Below, piece after piece: positions 7,366 to 14,194 of a stretch of 18,226 nt of DNA. The position numbers and the translations under genes are program-made. The DNA comes from Verrucomicrobiota bacterium. GTDB lineage: Bacteria > Verrucomicrobiota > Verrucomicrobiia > Chthoniobacterales > UBA10450. The stretch spans positions 1-18,226 of the forward strand of contig QHMQ01000108.1 in the NCBI GenBank assembly GCA_003217835.1. Reading direction: 5' to 3'. The number at the start of each line of letters is the position of its first letter. The first letter of the stretch is position 1. The notes under the pieces were generated by a model. It was not told the DNA's origin. It was given only the letters and a program-made list of their open reading frames with translations, and made no database searches.

Positions 7366-8553
7366 TTATCCGAAAAATTCGGCGATCGCATCCACCACAT
7401 AGCGCTGCGCTTCGCGAGTAAGTTCAGGATACATCGGTAACGCGAGCGTCTCGCGTGTGGCACGTTCGGTCTCCGGAAAATCGCCCTTCTCATAGCCGAG
7501 GTACGAAAAACATTTTTGCTCGTGCAGTCCGAGCGGATAATATATCGCCGTCTCGATCCCCCGCCGGACGAGGTGCTCGCGCACAGCATCGCGCATTGCC
7601 GTGCGAATGACGTATTGGTGATAAATGTGGTGATTCGTTAAGCCGTGATCACGATAAGGATCCGCTGGCAAGGCGATCTTTTTCGCTAAACCGGTGCGCG
7701 CGAATTCAGCGCCGTAAAAATCCGCAGCTGCACGTCGCGCTGCTGACCAACTTTCCAAATGCGGAAGTTTAACGGCGAGAATTGCGGCTTGGATTTCATC
7801 CAGGCGAAAATTGCCTCCGATGACACGATGATGGTAGCGCGGTTCCATTCCCTGATCGCGGAGAATGCGCAATTCCTTCGCTAGCTCGGCATCCCGGCAA
7901 ATAATCATTCCCGCATCGCCAGCGGCTCCGAGGTTTTTCGAGGGATAAAAACTAAAGAAGCCGGCTTCACCCATCGCACCCGCTTTTGCTGTTCTTCCGC
8001 CGAACAGATACTCGGCGCCAATTCCTTGCGCCGCATCCTCAACGACGTCCAGTTGATAGTGTTCCGAAATCTGATGAATTTCGTCCATGTCACAGCACAG
8101 GCCGAACAAGTGGACGGGAATAATTGCGCGGAGCTTTTCTCCACCCCTGGTTTTCAATTCGCCATTCGAACCGGCTTGGCAATCTTTCTCGATATATTCT
8201 TCAATCGCAGACGGGCGGATGTTATAGGTGATCGGATCGATATCCACGAAAAGCGGCTTCGCCCCGGCGCGTGCGATGGAGCCAGCGGTCGCGAAAAATG
8301 TATAAGCCGTCGTGATGACGGCATCGCCCTGCCCGATTCCGAGTGCCATCAAAAGGGCGAGAAGTGCATCTGTCCCAGATGAAACACCGACGGCATGCGG
8401 AACATCGCAATATGTGCAGATTGCTTGCTCGAAGGCCTCTACTTGCGGTCCGAGGATGAAACGCCCGCTTCTGAACACTGCATCGATTGCCGCTTGGATT
8501 GGCTCAGCTAAAGTACGATATTGTTCACGTAGATCGAGCAGCGGGATGCGCAT
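7366..8553 (-). CDS. DegT/DnrJ/EryC1/StrS-family PLP sugar aminotransferase
   Basis: These PLP enzymes transaminate keto-sugar nucleotides (UDP- or dTDP-linked) using glutamate, in the cytoplasm, to make amino sugars for O-antigen, capsule or glycans. The 395-residue protein starts IPLLDLREQY, has the cofactor-binding SSGTDALL (58-65), TAYTFFATAGS (82-92) and EDAAQGIGA (172-180; Asp173 and Gln176). The Schiff-base lysine is Lys206 in FYPSKNLGAAGDAG, and GGNFRLDEIQAAI follows. A hydrophilic insert of about 15 residues (NGELKTRGGEKLR, near 130-142) precedes the IIPVHLFG strand. Substrate cannot be assigned from sequence. WbpE/WlbC-like (3-oxo-UDP-GlcNAcA) and VioA/FdtB-like activities are both possible. 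No other sugar-pathway gene is adjacent; ugd lies about 6 kb away in a different transcription unit. The ATG at 8553 has no clear Shine-Dalgarno. Confidence 0.92.
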   Translation of the reverse strand: MRIPLLDLREQYRTLAEPIQAAIDAVFRSGRFILGPQVEAFEQAICTYCDVPHAVGVSSGTDALLALLMALGIGQGDAVITTAYTFFATAGSIARAGAKPLFVDIDPITYNIRPSAIEEYIEKDCQAGSNGELKTRGGEKLRAIIPVHLFGLCCDMDEIHQISEHYQLDVVEDAAQGIGAEYLFGGRTAKAGAMGEAGFFSFYPSKNLGAAGDAGMIICRDAELAKELRILRDQGMEPRYHHRVIGGNFRLDEIQAAILAVKLPHLESWSAARRAAADFYGAEFARTGLAKKIALPADPYRDHGLTNHHIYHQYVIRTAMRDAVREHLVRRGIETAIYYPLGLHEQKCFSYLGYEKGDFPETERATRETLALPMYPELTREAQRYVVDAIAEFFG

Positions 8554-8727
8554 GGCGCGAAAAGAATGGCAGTTTCGGCCACCGGTTCAATCCGAAGTTC
8601 ATCCATCCTGGTGGGACGAGACTTCGTGGAGCCGACTAAAATTGCAGGTCGGTTTCAGATTCAATCTGGAGCTTGTCTGGGATACGCAGCATTGACCCTC
8701 CGCTTCGACTAGGATAGCCTGTCGATC

Positions 8728-8904
8728 ATGGCCTTACTACGCGGGCTTTTTTGGCTCGTTCTCTTTATCGTTTTGGCTTTTTGCTTCGTCGTCTTATTCG
8801 AATACGGGCCACGCGATTTCGTGAACGGCTCTAAAAAGGAGTTTGCCCGCGTAAAATCGTTTGTTGTGAAGGAGACAGAGAAAGTCCAGAAACCGAAGAA
8901 ATAG
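8728..8904 (+). CDS. Small single-pass membrane protein (58 aa), unknown function
   Basis: I do not recognise a family. The ORF begins ATG at 8728 and ends TAG at 8902-8904. It encodes MALLRGLFWLVLFIVLAF followed by CFVVLFEYGP, so a transmembrane helix spans about residues 6-24. A charged, lysine-rich C-terminal tail follows (residues 34-58, ending VQKPKK). The N-in/C-out or reverse orientation is not decidable. A weak AGGA lies 13 nt before the ATG. TTGACC (8692-8697) and TAGCCT (8715-8720) with 17-nt spacing could be its promoter. It is convergent with the MqnD-like gene, the two stop codons being 7 bp apart. The clean hydrophobic/charged partition and full use of the intergenic space make a real gene more likely than chance, but this is unproven. 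Confidence 0.55.
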   Translation: MALLRGLFWLVLFIVLAFCFVVLFEYGPRDFVNGSKKEFARVKSFVVKETEKVQKPKK

Positions 8905-8921
8905 CGCTGATTTATTCAGCG
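8905..8921. terminator. Small hairpin between convergent genes
   Basis: CGCTGA-TTTAT-TCAGCG is a perfect 6-bp stem with a 5-nt loop, placed exactly between the plus-strand small membrane gene and the stop codon of the minus-strand MqnD-like gene. The position suggests a shared bidirectional terminator, but neither side has a proper U-tract, so it would be a weak or factor-dependent one. Confidence 0.3.
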
Positions 8922-9784
8922 AACTCCACTTTAATTGGAGTGTCGATGTAGCCTTTGTCACGCGCATCACCCAGGAATTTGCGGATCGCGGCGCGTCCGG
9001 TCTCACCATAATCGCGAGTAAATTCGTTCACGTACATGCCGATGAATTTGCCGGCCAGCTCTGCGTCCATATCACGCGCGTAAGGAAGCGAATGGAGTAC
9101 CGCCTCGTCACGGTGGGCCAGGCCGAACTCAATGCTTTCGCGGATAATTTGACAAAGATCGTGCTGCACGGGGTGCGGGATGTCTTTGCGGAGCACATTG
9201 CCGCCAAGCGGAAGCGGCAGACCTGTTTCACGCTTCCACCATTCGCCAAGATCGATCAGTTTCTGAAAACCAGAGCGCGCATAAGTGAGTTGGCCTTCGT
9301 GAATGATCAGACCGGCGTCGGCGCTCCCGTTTTTTATCGCCTCGAAAATTTGATCAAACGGCACGACGACGTCCTTGAAATCGTCGAGATAAATTTTCAA
9401 TGCGAGATAAGCGCTGGTCATCCGGCCCGGTATCGCGATCACCCGTTCGCGCAGCCAATTGCGAAGATTGACATCTGATGCGTGGATGCTGGATTCGCGC
9501 GCTGCCTGCGCGATTAAAAGCGGGCCATACCCATCGCCCATGCTCGCGCCGCAGGGCAGGAGCGCATAGTGCTTACTTACGTGCGCATAAGCGTGGATCG
9601 AGATCGCCGAGATATGCAGCTCGCCCCGGAGCGCGCGTTCATTCAGCGTCTGAATATCTTCCAGTCGATGTTCGAAACGGTAACCACGGAGATCGATTTT
9701 GTTTTGCGCGATCGCATAGAACATGAAGGCGTCATCAGGATCGGGTGAATGACCGAGCGTGAAAACTCCGCGGTCCGACGACAT
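8912..9784 (-). CDS. mqnD: MqnD-like 1,4-dihydroxy-6-naphthoate synthase (MqnA/MqnD/SBP family)
   Basis: MqnD converts cyclic dehypoxanthinyl-futalosine to 1,4-dihydroxy-6-naphthoate in the futalosine route to menaquinone. The 290-residue protein has the family N-terminus (TLGHSPDPDDAFMFYA), the mid-region HAYAHVSKHYALLPCGASMG, and AGLIIHEGQLTY. Its His162 occupies the position of the His proposed as catalytic base in Thermus MqnD. MqnA shares the fold but usually lacks this HEGxxTY element, which favours MqnD. Some family members are periplasmic-binding-like proteins, but no signal peptide is seen here. The frame can be extended to a GTG at 9805 (adding MADSLAL). The ATG at 9784 brings the start near the family N-terminus and has GGCGGA about 13 nt upstream. 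No other menaquinone gene is in the window. It diverges from parB. Confidence 0.8.
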   Translation of the reverse strand: MSSDRGVFTLGHSPDPDDAFMFYAIAQNKIDLRGYRFEHRLEDIQTLNERALRGELHISAISIHAYAHVSKHYALLPCGASMGDGYGPLLIAQAARESSIHASDVNLRNWLRERVIAIPGRMTSAYLALKIYLDDFKDVVVPFDQIFEAIKNGSADAGLIIHEGQLTYARSGFQKLIDLGEWWKRETGLPLPLGGNVLRKDIPHPVQHDLCQIIRESIEFGLAHRDEAVLHSLPYARDMDAELAGKFIGMYVNEFTRDYGETGRAAIRKFLGDARDKGYIDTPIKVEFAE

Positions 9785-9895
9785 GAGCGCAAGGCTATCC
9801 GCCACGATAAGCGGCGCAACAATCTGGTGAATTTAAGTGCCGGAGATAATGGTTGCTGTTTGCGTTCCTTGGGCCGTTCCGGTAGCCTCAGGCAC

Positions 9896-10747
9896 ATGGC
9901 GAGGTCCGGTCTTGGCAAAGGTCTTGGTGCACTGATTGGCACTCCCTCGACGGTGCCACGAATGGACGGCCTCGATTCGGGAGAGAAAGTTCACCAGGTC
10001 AGTCTCGCACATATTGTCCCGAGCCCTTTGCAGCCGCGCAAAGATTTTGCGCATGAACCGTTGCAGGAACTGATCGATTCAATTCGGCAACACGGCATAA
10101 TCCAGCCTCTCATTGTTCGGCGCGTTGGTGCTCGAATTGAGCTCATCGCGGGCGAGCGCCGCTGGCGCGCGGCTCAGGAAGCAGGCCTTACCCAGGTGCC
10201 GGTAATTATTCGAAGCGCGAGTGACCTTGAAGTCCTCGAACTTTCCTTGATCGAAAACCTGCAGCGCGCCGATCTGAACCCGATCGAAGAAGCGCAAGGC
10301 TACGCCCGATTATCGAGTGAATTTGGGATGCGACAGGAAGATATCGCGCTAAAAGTCGGGCGAAGTCGCGCGGCAGTGGCCAATGCAATGCGGCTATTGG
10401 ATCTGCATCCGCAAGTCCAAGCTTGGCTTGCTCAGGATCTGCTATCGGTCGGTCACGCGAAGGTTCTGCTCGCCTTAAAAGTGCCAGAGGAGCAGTTACT
10501 CGCGGGAGAAACAGTTTTGCGACGCAACGCAACCGTTCGTTCGACGGAACGGCTGGTGGCCCGGCAACTCGGAATCGGTCGGTCGCGGCGGAGGTCCCGA
10601 CAAGTCGGGGCTGGGCAAACCATTACGCCGTCGGCAATCGAAGATTTACAGAACCGGTTACAACAGCATCTTGCTACGCACGTGACCGTTCACCACGGAG
10701 AAAAACGGGGACGAATCGACATCGAATATTACGGAAATGAGAGCTGA
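9896..10747 (+). CDS. parB: ParB/Spo0J chromosome-partitioning protein
   Basis: ParB is a CTP-dependent DNA clamp that loads at parS sites near the origin and works with ParA in chromosome segregation. The 283-residue protein begins MARSGLGKGLGALIG, the classic ParB N-terminus. It has IVPSPLQPRKDF (40-51), QPLIVRR (70-76), GERRWRAA (86-93; CTP-binding box II) and ENLQRADLNPIEEA (120-133; box III). The helix-turn-helix is DIALKVGRSRAAVANAMRLL (149-168), and a C-terminal dimerisation segment follows. The open frame reaches back to 9749, but that part overlaps the divergent mqnD-like gene. AGG five nt before the ATG at 9896 supports this start. No parA lies immediately upstream, where it often is, nor anywhere else in the window. 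An M28 peptidase gene follows 21 bp downstream. Confidence 0.95.
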   Translation: MARSGLGKGLGALIGTPSTVPRMDGLDSGEKVHQVSLAHIVPSPLQPRKDFAHEPLQELIDSIRQHGIIQPLIVRRVGARIELIAGERRWRAAQEAGLTQVPVIIRSASDLEVLELSLIENLQRADLNPIEEAQGYARLSSEFGMRQEDIALKVGRSRAAVANAMRLLDLHPQVQAWLAQDLLSVGHAKVLLALKVPEEQLLAGETVLRRNATVRSTERLVARQLGIGRSRRRSRQVGAGQTITPSAIEDLQNRLQQHLATHVTVHHGEKRGRIDIEYYGNES

Positions 10748-10768
10748 TGCAAGTCCAAGCCGAAACGG

Positions 10769-11710
10769 ATGGCACAACGCGCGTTTTCTTTCGTTAGGCG
10801 ACCGCATTCGACCGCGCTGTTTTTTTTCCCATTCGTCCTATTTCTTTCAATTATTCGTGGCGAGTTGCCGCGCCCCTCTCAAGCCGGAATTTGGGAAGAA
10901 TTTTCCGGCGAGAAGGCCTTGACTCATGTCCAACGACTTGTTGATTTCGGCCCGCGTCCGCCGGGCTCTGATGCCATCGAAAAATCCAGGGATTACATCG
11001 ACAACCAACTCCGGCTCTCAGGGTGGCGGGTAACGCGTCAGACATTCACCGACGATACGCCGCGAGGCAAAGTTCGTTTCGTTAATATCATTGCACGATT
11101 TGCCGTGCCGGGTGGTCCGGCGCCTTCTTTTTTGTTGTGCTCCCATTACGATACAAAAGCATTCGACACCATCCGATTTGTCGGAGCCAACGACGGTGGT
11201 TCGAGCACTGGATTGCTGTTGGAATTGGCTAGAGTCCTTGGACTGCAACCGAATCTGGCAGCCAAGGTTGAACTGGTGTTCTTTGATGGCGAAGAGGCCT
11301 ACGAGAATTTTTCTGAGACCGATGGTTTGTACGGAAGCCGCTATTTCGCCCGGCAGCTTGCAGATGCCAGGACGGGGAAACAATTTCGGGGTGGCATCTT
11401 GTTCGACATGGTGGGTGATCGTTCTCTGGATATTACATTGCCGGCGGATTCGCCCGCGCAAATGGCGCGAGATATTTTTGCGTCCGCAGACGCCCTGAAA
11501 TTGCGGAGTTATTTCACCTATTTTGATCGCGAAATGACGGACGATCACACTCCGCTGAACAGGATCGGAATTCCAACCCTCGACGTGATCGACTTTGACT
11601 TCCCCTGGTGGCATACCGCCGATGACACGGTCGACAAGGTGAGCGCGGAAAGCCTGAAAGTCGTCGGTTCGGTCGCGGCGTATTACTTGTCTGAATTTGC
11701 GCTGAAGTGA
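10769..11710 (+). CDS. M28-family zinc peptidase, glutaminyl-peptide cyclotransferase-like
   Basis: The 313-residue protein has an N-terminal hydrophobic stretch (about 16-30) acting as signal or anchor, so it is probably periplasmic or membrane-tethered. The single-zinc QC-type metal set is visible: CSHYDT (124-129), GANDGGSSTG (139-148; Asp142), FDGEEAYE (172-179; Glu175 as acid/base, Glu176 as ligand), Asp213 in FDMVGD, and His282 in WWHTADD. The DHTPLNRIGIPTLDVID segment plus PWWHTADDT is closer to glutaminyl cyclases, which form N-terminal pyroglutamate, than to M28 aminopeptidases. The activity (cyclase or peptidase) cannot be settled from sequence alone. It follows parB by 21 bp. Its TGA overlaps a GTG that opens a tiny ORF. 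Confidence 0.87.
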   Translation: MAQRAFSFVRRPHSTALFFFPFVLFLSIIRGELPRPSQAGIWEEFSGEKALTHVQRLVDFGPRPPGSDAIEKSRDYIDNQLRLSGWRVTRQTFTDDTPRGKVRFVNIIARFAVPGGPAPSFLLCSHYDTKAFDTIRFVGANDGGSSTGLLLELARVLGLQPNLAAKVELVFFDGEEAYENFSETDGLYGSRYFARQLADARTGKQFRGGILFDMVGDRSLDITLPADSPAQMARDIFASADALKLRSYFTYFDREMTDDHTPLNRIGIPTLDVIDFDFPWWHTADDTVDKVSAESLKVVGSVAAYYLSEFALK

Positions 11711-11847
11711 GACACAGACTTTTAATCGCGCTGTTGATTGCAGGAGCTTGCGTTGCCGGGGTTGCCTGCAGTCAGTTAGTGCCAGATCACTTCGCCGGAC
11801 GATGGCAGCTGATCTGCGGACCCGGCAATGGATTGCTCGGCAGATGA
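11707..11847 (+). CDS. Possible small secreted or lipoprotein-like ORF (46 aa), coupled to the M28 gene
   Basis: GTG at 11707 overlaps the M28 stop as GTGA. The product begins VRHRLLIALLIAGACVAG and continues VACSQLVPDHFAGRWQL: a basic start, a hydrophobic core and cysteines at about 14 and 21, i.e. signal-peptide-like with a poor lipobox. It ends at a TGA at 11845, which overlaps the ATG of the next mini-ORF. It may be an intact small protein, or the 5' half of a frameshifted gene joined to the following ORF. No family is recognised. Confidence 0.4.
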   Translation: MRHRLLIALLIAGACVAGVACSQLVPDHFAGRWQLICGPGNGLLGR

Positions 11848-11936
11848 GTTCCGAAGAGGTACAACCGGAAGTCAGGCTTACGATTGAGAATAAAAAACGC
11901 CGACAATTATTGCAACGCCTGGCTGCCGATTTTTGA
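11844..11936 (+). CDS. Possible 30-aa ORF or 3' fragment of a frameshifted small gene
   Basis: ATG at 11844 overlaps the preceding TGA as ATGA, giving MSSEEVQPEVRLTIENKKRR followed by QLLQRLAADF. This is a hydrophilic peptide that could form an amphipathic helix. The same frame is open upstream to 11748, so a one-base shift around 11780-11840 would fuse it to the signal-peptide ORF and give a small secreted protein of about 75 residues. I see nothing recognisable in the remaining stretch 11937-12067 before the dehydrogenase gene. Confidence 0.3.
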   Translation: MSSEEVQPEVRLTIENKKRRQLLQRLAADF

Positions 11937-12067
11937 ACGGGAGCGAGTCCATTAGCGAGCGCTTCTAAGGTACTCCGGAGACTCGCAAACTTCTGCGTTG
12001 CCTGCCGGCGCTTTTGCCCGCAGTTTGATCGTGGCCGAATGCCTCGCCCAGCGGAGCCCAACGCCAC

Positions 12068-13195
12068 ATGTCCGGTCCAATGCGAAAAAATATTGGAGTC
12101 ATAGGTCTCGGGATTATCGGCCGTGGCGTGACCGCCAATCTGCGCCAGAAAGGATTTCAGGTCTTCGTTTGGAACCGAACTCCGCGCCTTGTTCCAAATT
12201 TTGTCGGTTCGCCGGGCGAACTGGCCGAAATCTGCGATTGCCTACAGATTTTTGTCTCCGATGATGGGGCTTTGCTGGAGACTGTGCGGCGTCTCACTGA
12301 AAACCTTACCTCACGGCACATCGTAATTGCGCATTCTACGGTTGCGCCGGATTCAATGCGTGCCGCGGCGGAAATGGTAGAACATCGCGGCGCACGGTTT
12401 GTGGAAGCGCCATTCACCGGCAGTAAGATCGCGGCGGAAAAAGGCGAATTGGTTTATTACCTCGCCGGGGATGATGCGGCACTGCGGGAAGCGCGTCCCA
12501 TTCTTAAAGCGAGCAGCAAGGAGATTATCGAGACCGGCGAGATCGGTCAGGCAAGTGCGATCAAAATCGCAACAAATATGGTCACCGCCGCGAGTGTGCA
12601 AGCCGCGGCGGAAGCTTTGGCGTTGATCCGAGCTTTGGGCGTCCCTCTGCGAAAATTCGTCGAAGCAATGAAAGTCAACGCGAGTCATTCCACGACTCTG
12701 GCAATGAAAATGCCTAAGATGACTGAGGCGAATTTTGAGCCACATTTTTCCGTAAAGCACATGCTCAAAGACATGGAGATCGCCAATCAGCTTGGCTTGT
12801 CCCATAATCTTGAACTGGGAGTGACGGCCGCTGCGCGCGACCGGCTTTTCGAGCAAATCCAGTTAGGGCACGGCGATGACGATTACTCTGCGGTTGCGCG
12901 AAAATATTTGCCCGAAATTCCGCCCGCCAGTCAGAAAGATGCGGAAGCGGCAAACGATAATGCGCAACCGGATCCGGATGCAAGCCCTCCAGCTGCGGAG
13001 CCGATCTTAGCTGATTTGGAGGAAGCAAAATCGGAACCGGAAAATAACAACATCGCTATCGGAGAAACAACAGCACCGACTCTATTCCACGAAAAGACCA
13101 AAGAAGAAACACGTCCGCGTGCTGGCTTTTTTACCCGATTACTGCGCCGCGGGAAACAACTATTGAAACAGCCTATCTCGTCCAAGGGAGCATGA
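12068..13195 (+). CDS. 3-hydroxyisobutyrate dehydrogenase-family (beta-hydroxyacid) dehydrogenase with long C-terminal tail
   Basis: It is an NAD(P)-dependent beta-hydroxyacid dehydrogenase, cytoplasmic. In the 375-residue product, residues 1-285 form the standard two-domain enzyme. The dinucleotide fold is IGVIGLGIIGRG (9-20), followed by the substrate-binding EAPFTGSKIAAEKGEL (113-128). The catalytic Lys166 is in SAIKIATNMV, and KHMLKDMEIA (230-239) contributes conserved Lys/Asp. The SGSK-type loop resembles the glyoxylate/succinic-semialdehyde reductase (GLYR) subgroup more than HIBADH proper, but the substrate is not assignable. Odd feature: residues 286-375 are an Ala/Pro/Glu/Asp-rich, probably disordered linker. 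It ends in a basic amphipathic segment, RAGFFTRLLRRGKQLLKQ. Family members normally stop near 290 residues. An internal ATG at 12080 is an alternative start. It overlaps the downstream YgfZ-like gene by 4 bp (ATGA). Confidence 0.88.
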   Translation: MSGPMRKNIGVIGLGIIGRGVTANLRQKGFQVFVWNRTPRLVPNFVGSPGELAEICDCLQIFVSDDGALLETVRRLTENLTSRHIVIAHSTVAPDSMRAAAEMVEHRGARFVEAPFTGSKIAAEKGELVYYLAGDDAALREARPILKASSKEIIETGEIGQASAIKIATNMVTAASVQAAAEALALIRALGVPLRKFVEAMKVNASHSTTLAMKMPKMTEANFEPHFSVKHMLKDMEIANQLGLSHNLELGVTAAARDRLFEQIQLGHGDDDYSAVARKYLPEIPPASQKDAEAANDNAQPDPDASPPAAEPILADLEEAKSEPENNNIAIGETTAPTLFHEKTKEETRPRAGFFTRLLRRGKQLLKQPISSKGA

Positions 13196-14031
13196 CAGCG
13201 GCCCGTCAGACCGGTGAAGGCGTGTTTTTTGATTTCTCGGGTCGCACGAAGCTTCGCCTTACGGGGAATGATCGTCTCCGTTTTCTGAATGGGCAGGTCA
13301 CGAATGATGTGCGCAAGGCTACCGAATCAACCTCAATTGAAGCGTGCGTGCTCAATGCGAAGGGTAAGATCAACGCCCGCGTTTTTATTTCCGCAACGCC
13401 CGATTGTCTTTGGATCGACGCTGCGCCTAAACTTCGGGAAGCACTCTTCGCCAGACTCGATCGCTATGTGATCGCCGATGACGTGCAGATCGAAGACGTC
13501 ACTGATCGATTATCGATCTTTCACGTACTGTCGCGAGCGGCGCCGGATATAGCCGATTGCCAGCGCATGCTATCCGCGCGCCGGTTTGTCGAAACAGGTT
13601 GGGATATCTGGGCCGATTCAGCATTCCATGATGCTGTTTCAGGACAATTGTCGTCAACGTTTCGCTTTTTTGACGCCGCTTCCGCGGAGATTCTTCGCAT
13701 TGAAGACGGCATTCCCGGGTGGGGGCGCGAGCTGACTGAAGAAATCATTCCAATCGAAGCGAACCTGGAAGAACGCACTGTTGATTATGAGAAAGGTTGC
13801 TACATCGGTCAGGAAGTGATCTCACGAATCAAGATGTCCGGTCAAACAAACAAGCGATTGTGCGGGTTGATCTCGTTGCGCGATACGCCGCTTCGGCCGG
13901 GCATGAAACTTGCCGGCTCGGCGAACGGCAAACAGGTGGGTTGGATTACGAGCGCAACCGTCCTCGGAATCGAGAGTTCCGGGGCAGAGTCTCCGATTCG
14001 AGTTGAAGTGGTTCCGCTTCCATTTATCTAA
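13192..14031 (+). CDS. ygfZ: YgfZ/GcvT-domain folate-binding protein
   Basis: YgfZ is a tetrahydrofolate-dependent protein that helps assembly or repair of certain Fe-S enzymes. The 279-residue product has the N-terminal GcvT-like segment TGNDRLRFLNGQVTNDV (24-40) and VLNAKGKINA (53-62). The family signature YEKGCYIGQEVISRIK (199-214) follows, with Lys201 and the invariant Cys203, and a C-terminal barrel domain ends at 14031. It has no other aminomethyltransferase or glycine-cleavage gene near it. The ATG overlaps the upstream dehydrogenase stop (ATGA), so the two are co-translated. The SufR-like regulator 163 bp downstream would fit an Fe-S theme, by inference only. Confidence 0.92.
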   Translation: MTAARQTGEGVFFDFSGRTKLRLTGNDRLRFLNGQVTNDVRKATESTSIEACVLNAKGKINARVFISATPDCLWIDAAPKLREALFARLDRYVIADDVQIEDVTDRLSIFHVLSRAAPDIADCQRMLSARRFVETGWDIWADSAFHDAVSGQLSSTFRFFDAASAEILRIEDGIPGWGRELTEEIIPIEANLEERTVDYEKGCYIGQEVISRIKMSGQTNKRLCGLISLRDTPLRPGMKLAGSANGKQVGWITSATVLGIESSGAESPIRVEVVPLPFI

Positions 14032-14158
14032 TGGTAACGCGATCAGCCCCAAAACACCCATCTTTTCATCCATTCCCCAAGACCGGATATTCGTGGCATT
14101 TGTAATCTCTTTTGTTTTCGCTATTTGCGTAATTTTAATCTTGCGTTTTAAAGATTGA
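14003..14158 (+). CDS. Possible 51-aa membrane peptide overlapping the ygfZ 3' end
   Basis: Starting at a TTG at 14003, in another frame from ygfZ, the ORF ends RIFVAFVISFVFAICVILIL then RFKD, which would make one transmembrane helix in the 14032-14158 intergenic stretch. The first 29 bp lie inside ygfZ, and the start codon and ribosome-binding site are poor. AT-rich DNA often encodes such hydrophobic runs by chance, so this is weak. Confidence 0.2.
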   Translation: MKWFRFHLSNGNAISPKTPIFSSIPQDRIFVAFVISFVFAICVILILRFKD

Positions 14159-14170
14159 GACGTGTAAAGT
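14141..14170 (+). promoter_or_regulatory. Candidate promoter of the SufR-like regulator
   Basis: TTGCGT (14141-14146) and TAAAGT (14165-14170) are 18 nt apart. They match sigma70 hexamers at three and four bases, and lie in the most AT-rich part of the spacer 25 bp before the regulator's ATG. It is a weak match. Confidence 0.28.
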
Positions 14171-14194
14171 CTACGACTTCCGTTTTACCAGATT

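Noticed and set aside
7371..7383. CCGAA-AAA-TTCGG palindrome at the 3' end of the sugar aminotransferase gene
   Set aside because: No U-tract follows on the coding strand and the stem is mostly within the coding sequence.
9227..9235. TGTTTCACG, the left half of a parS site (TGTTTCACGTGAAACA), about 660 bp from parB
   Set aside because: The right half does not match, and the bases are explained by coding sequence of the mqnD-like gene.
11018..12067. 349-codon open frame on the minus strand
   Set aside because: It lies antisense to the well-supported M28/QC gene, is rich in Arg/Cys/Ser with no domain pattern, and reads like a shadow of the real frame.
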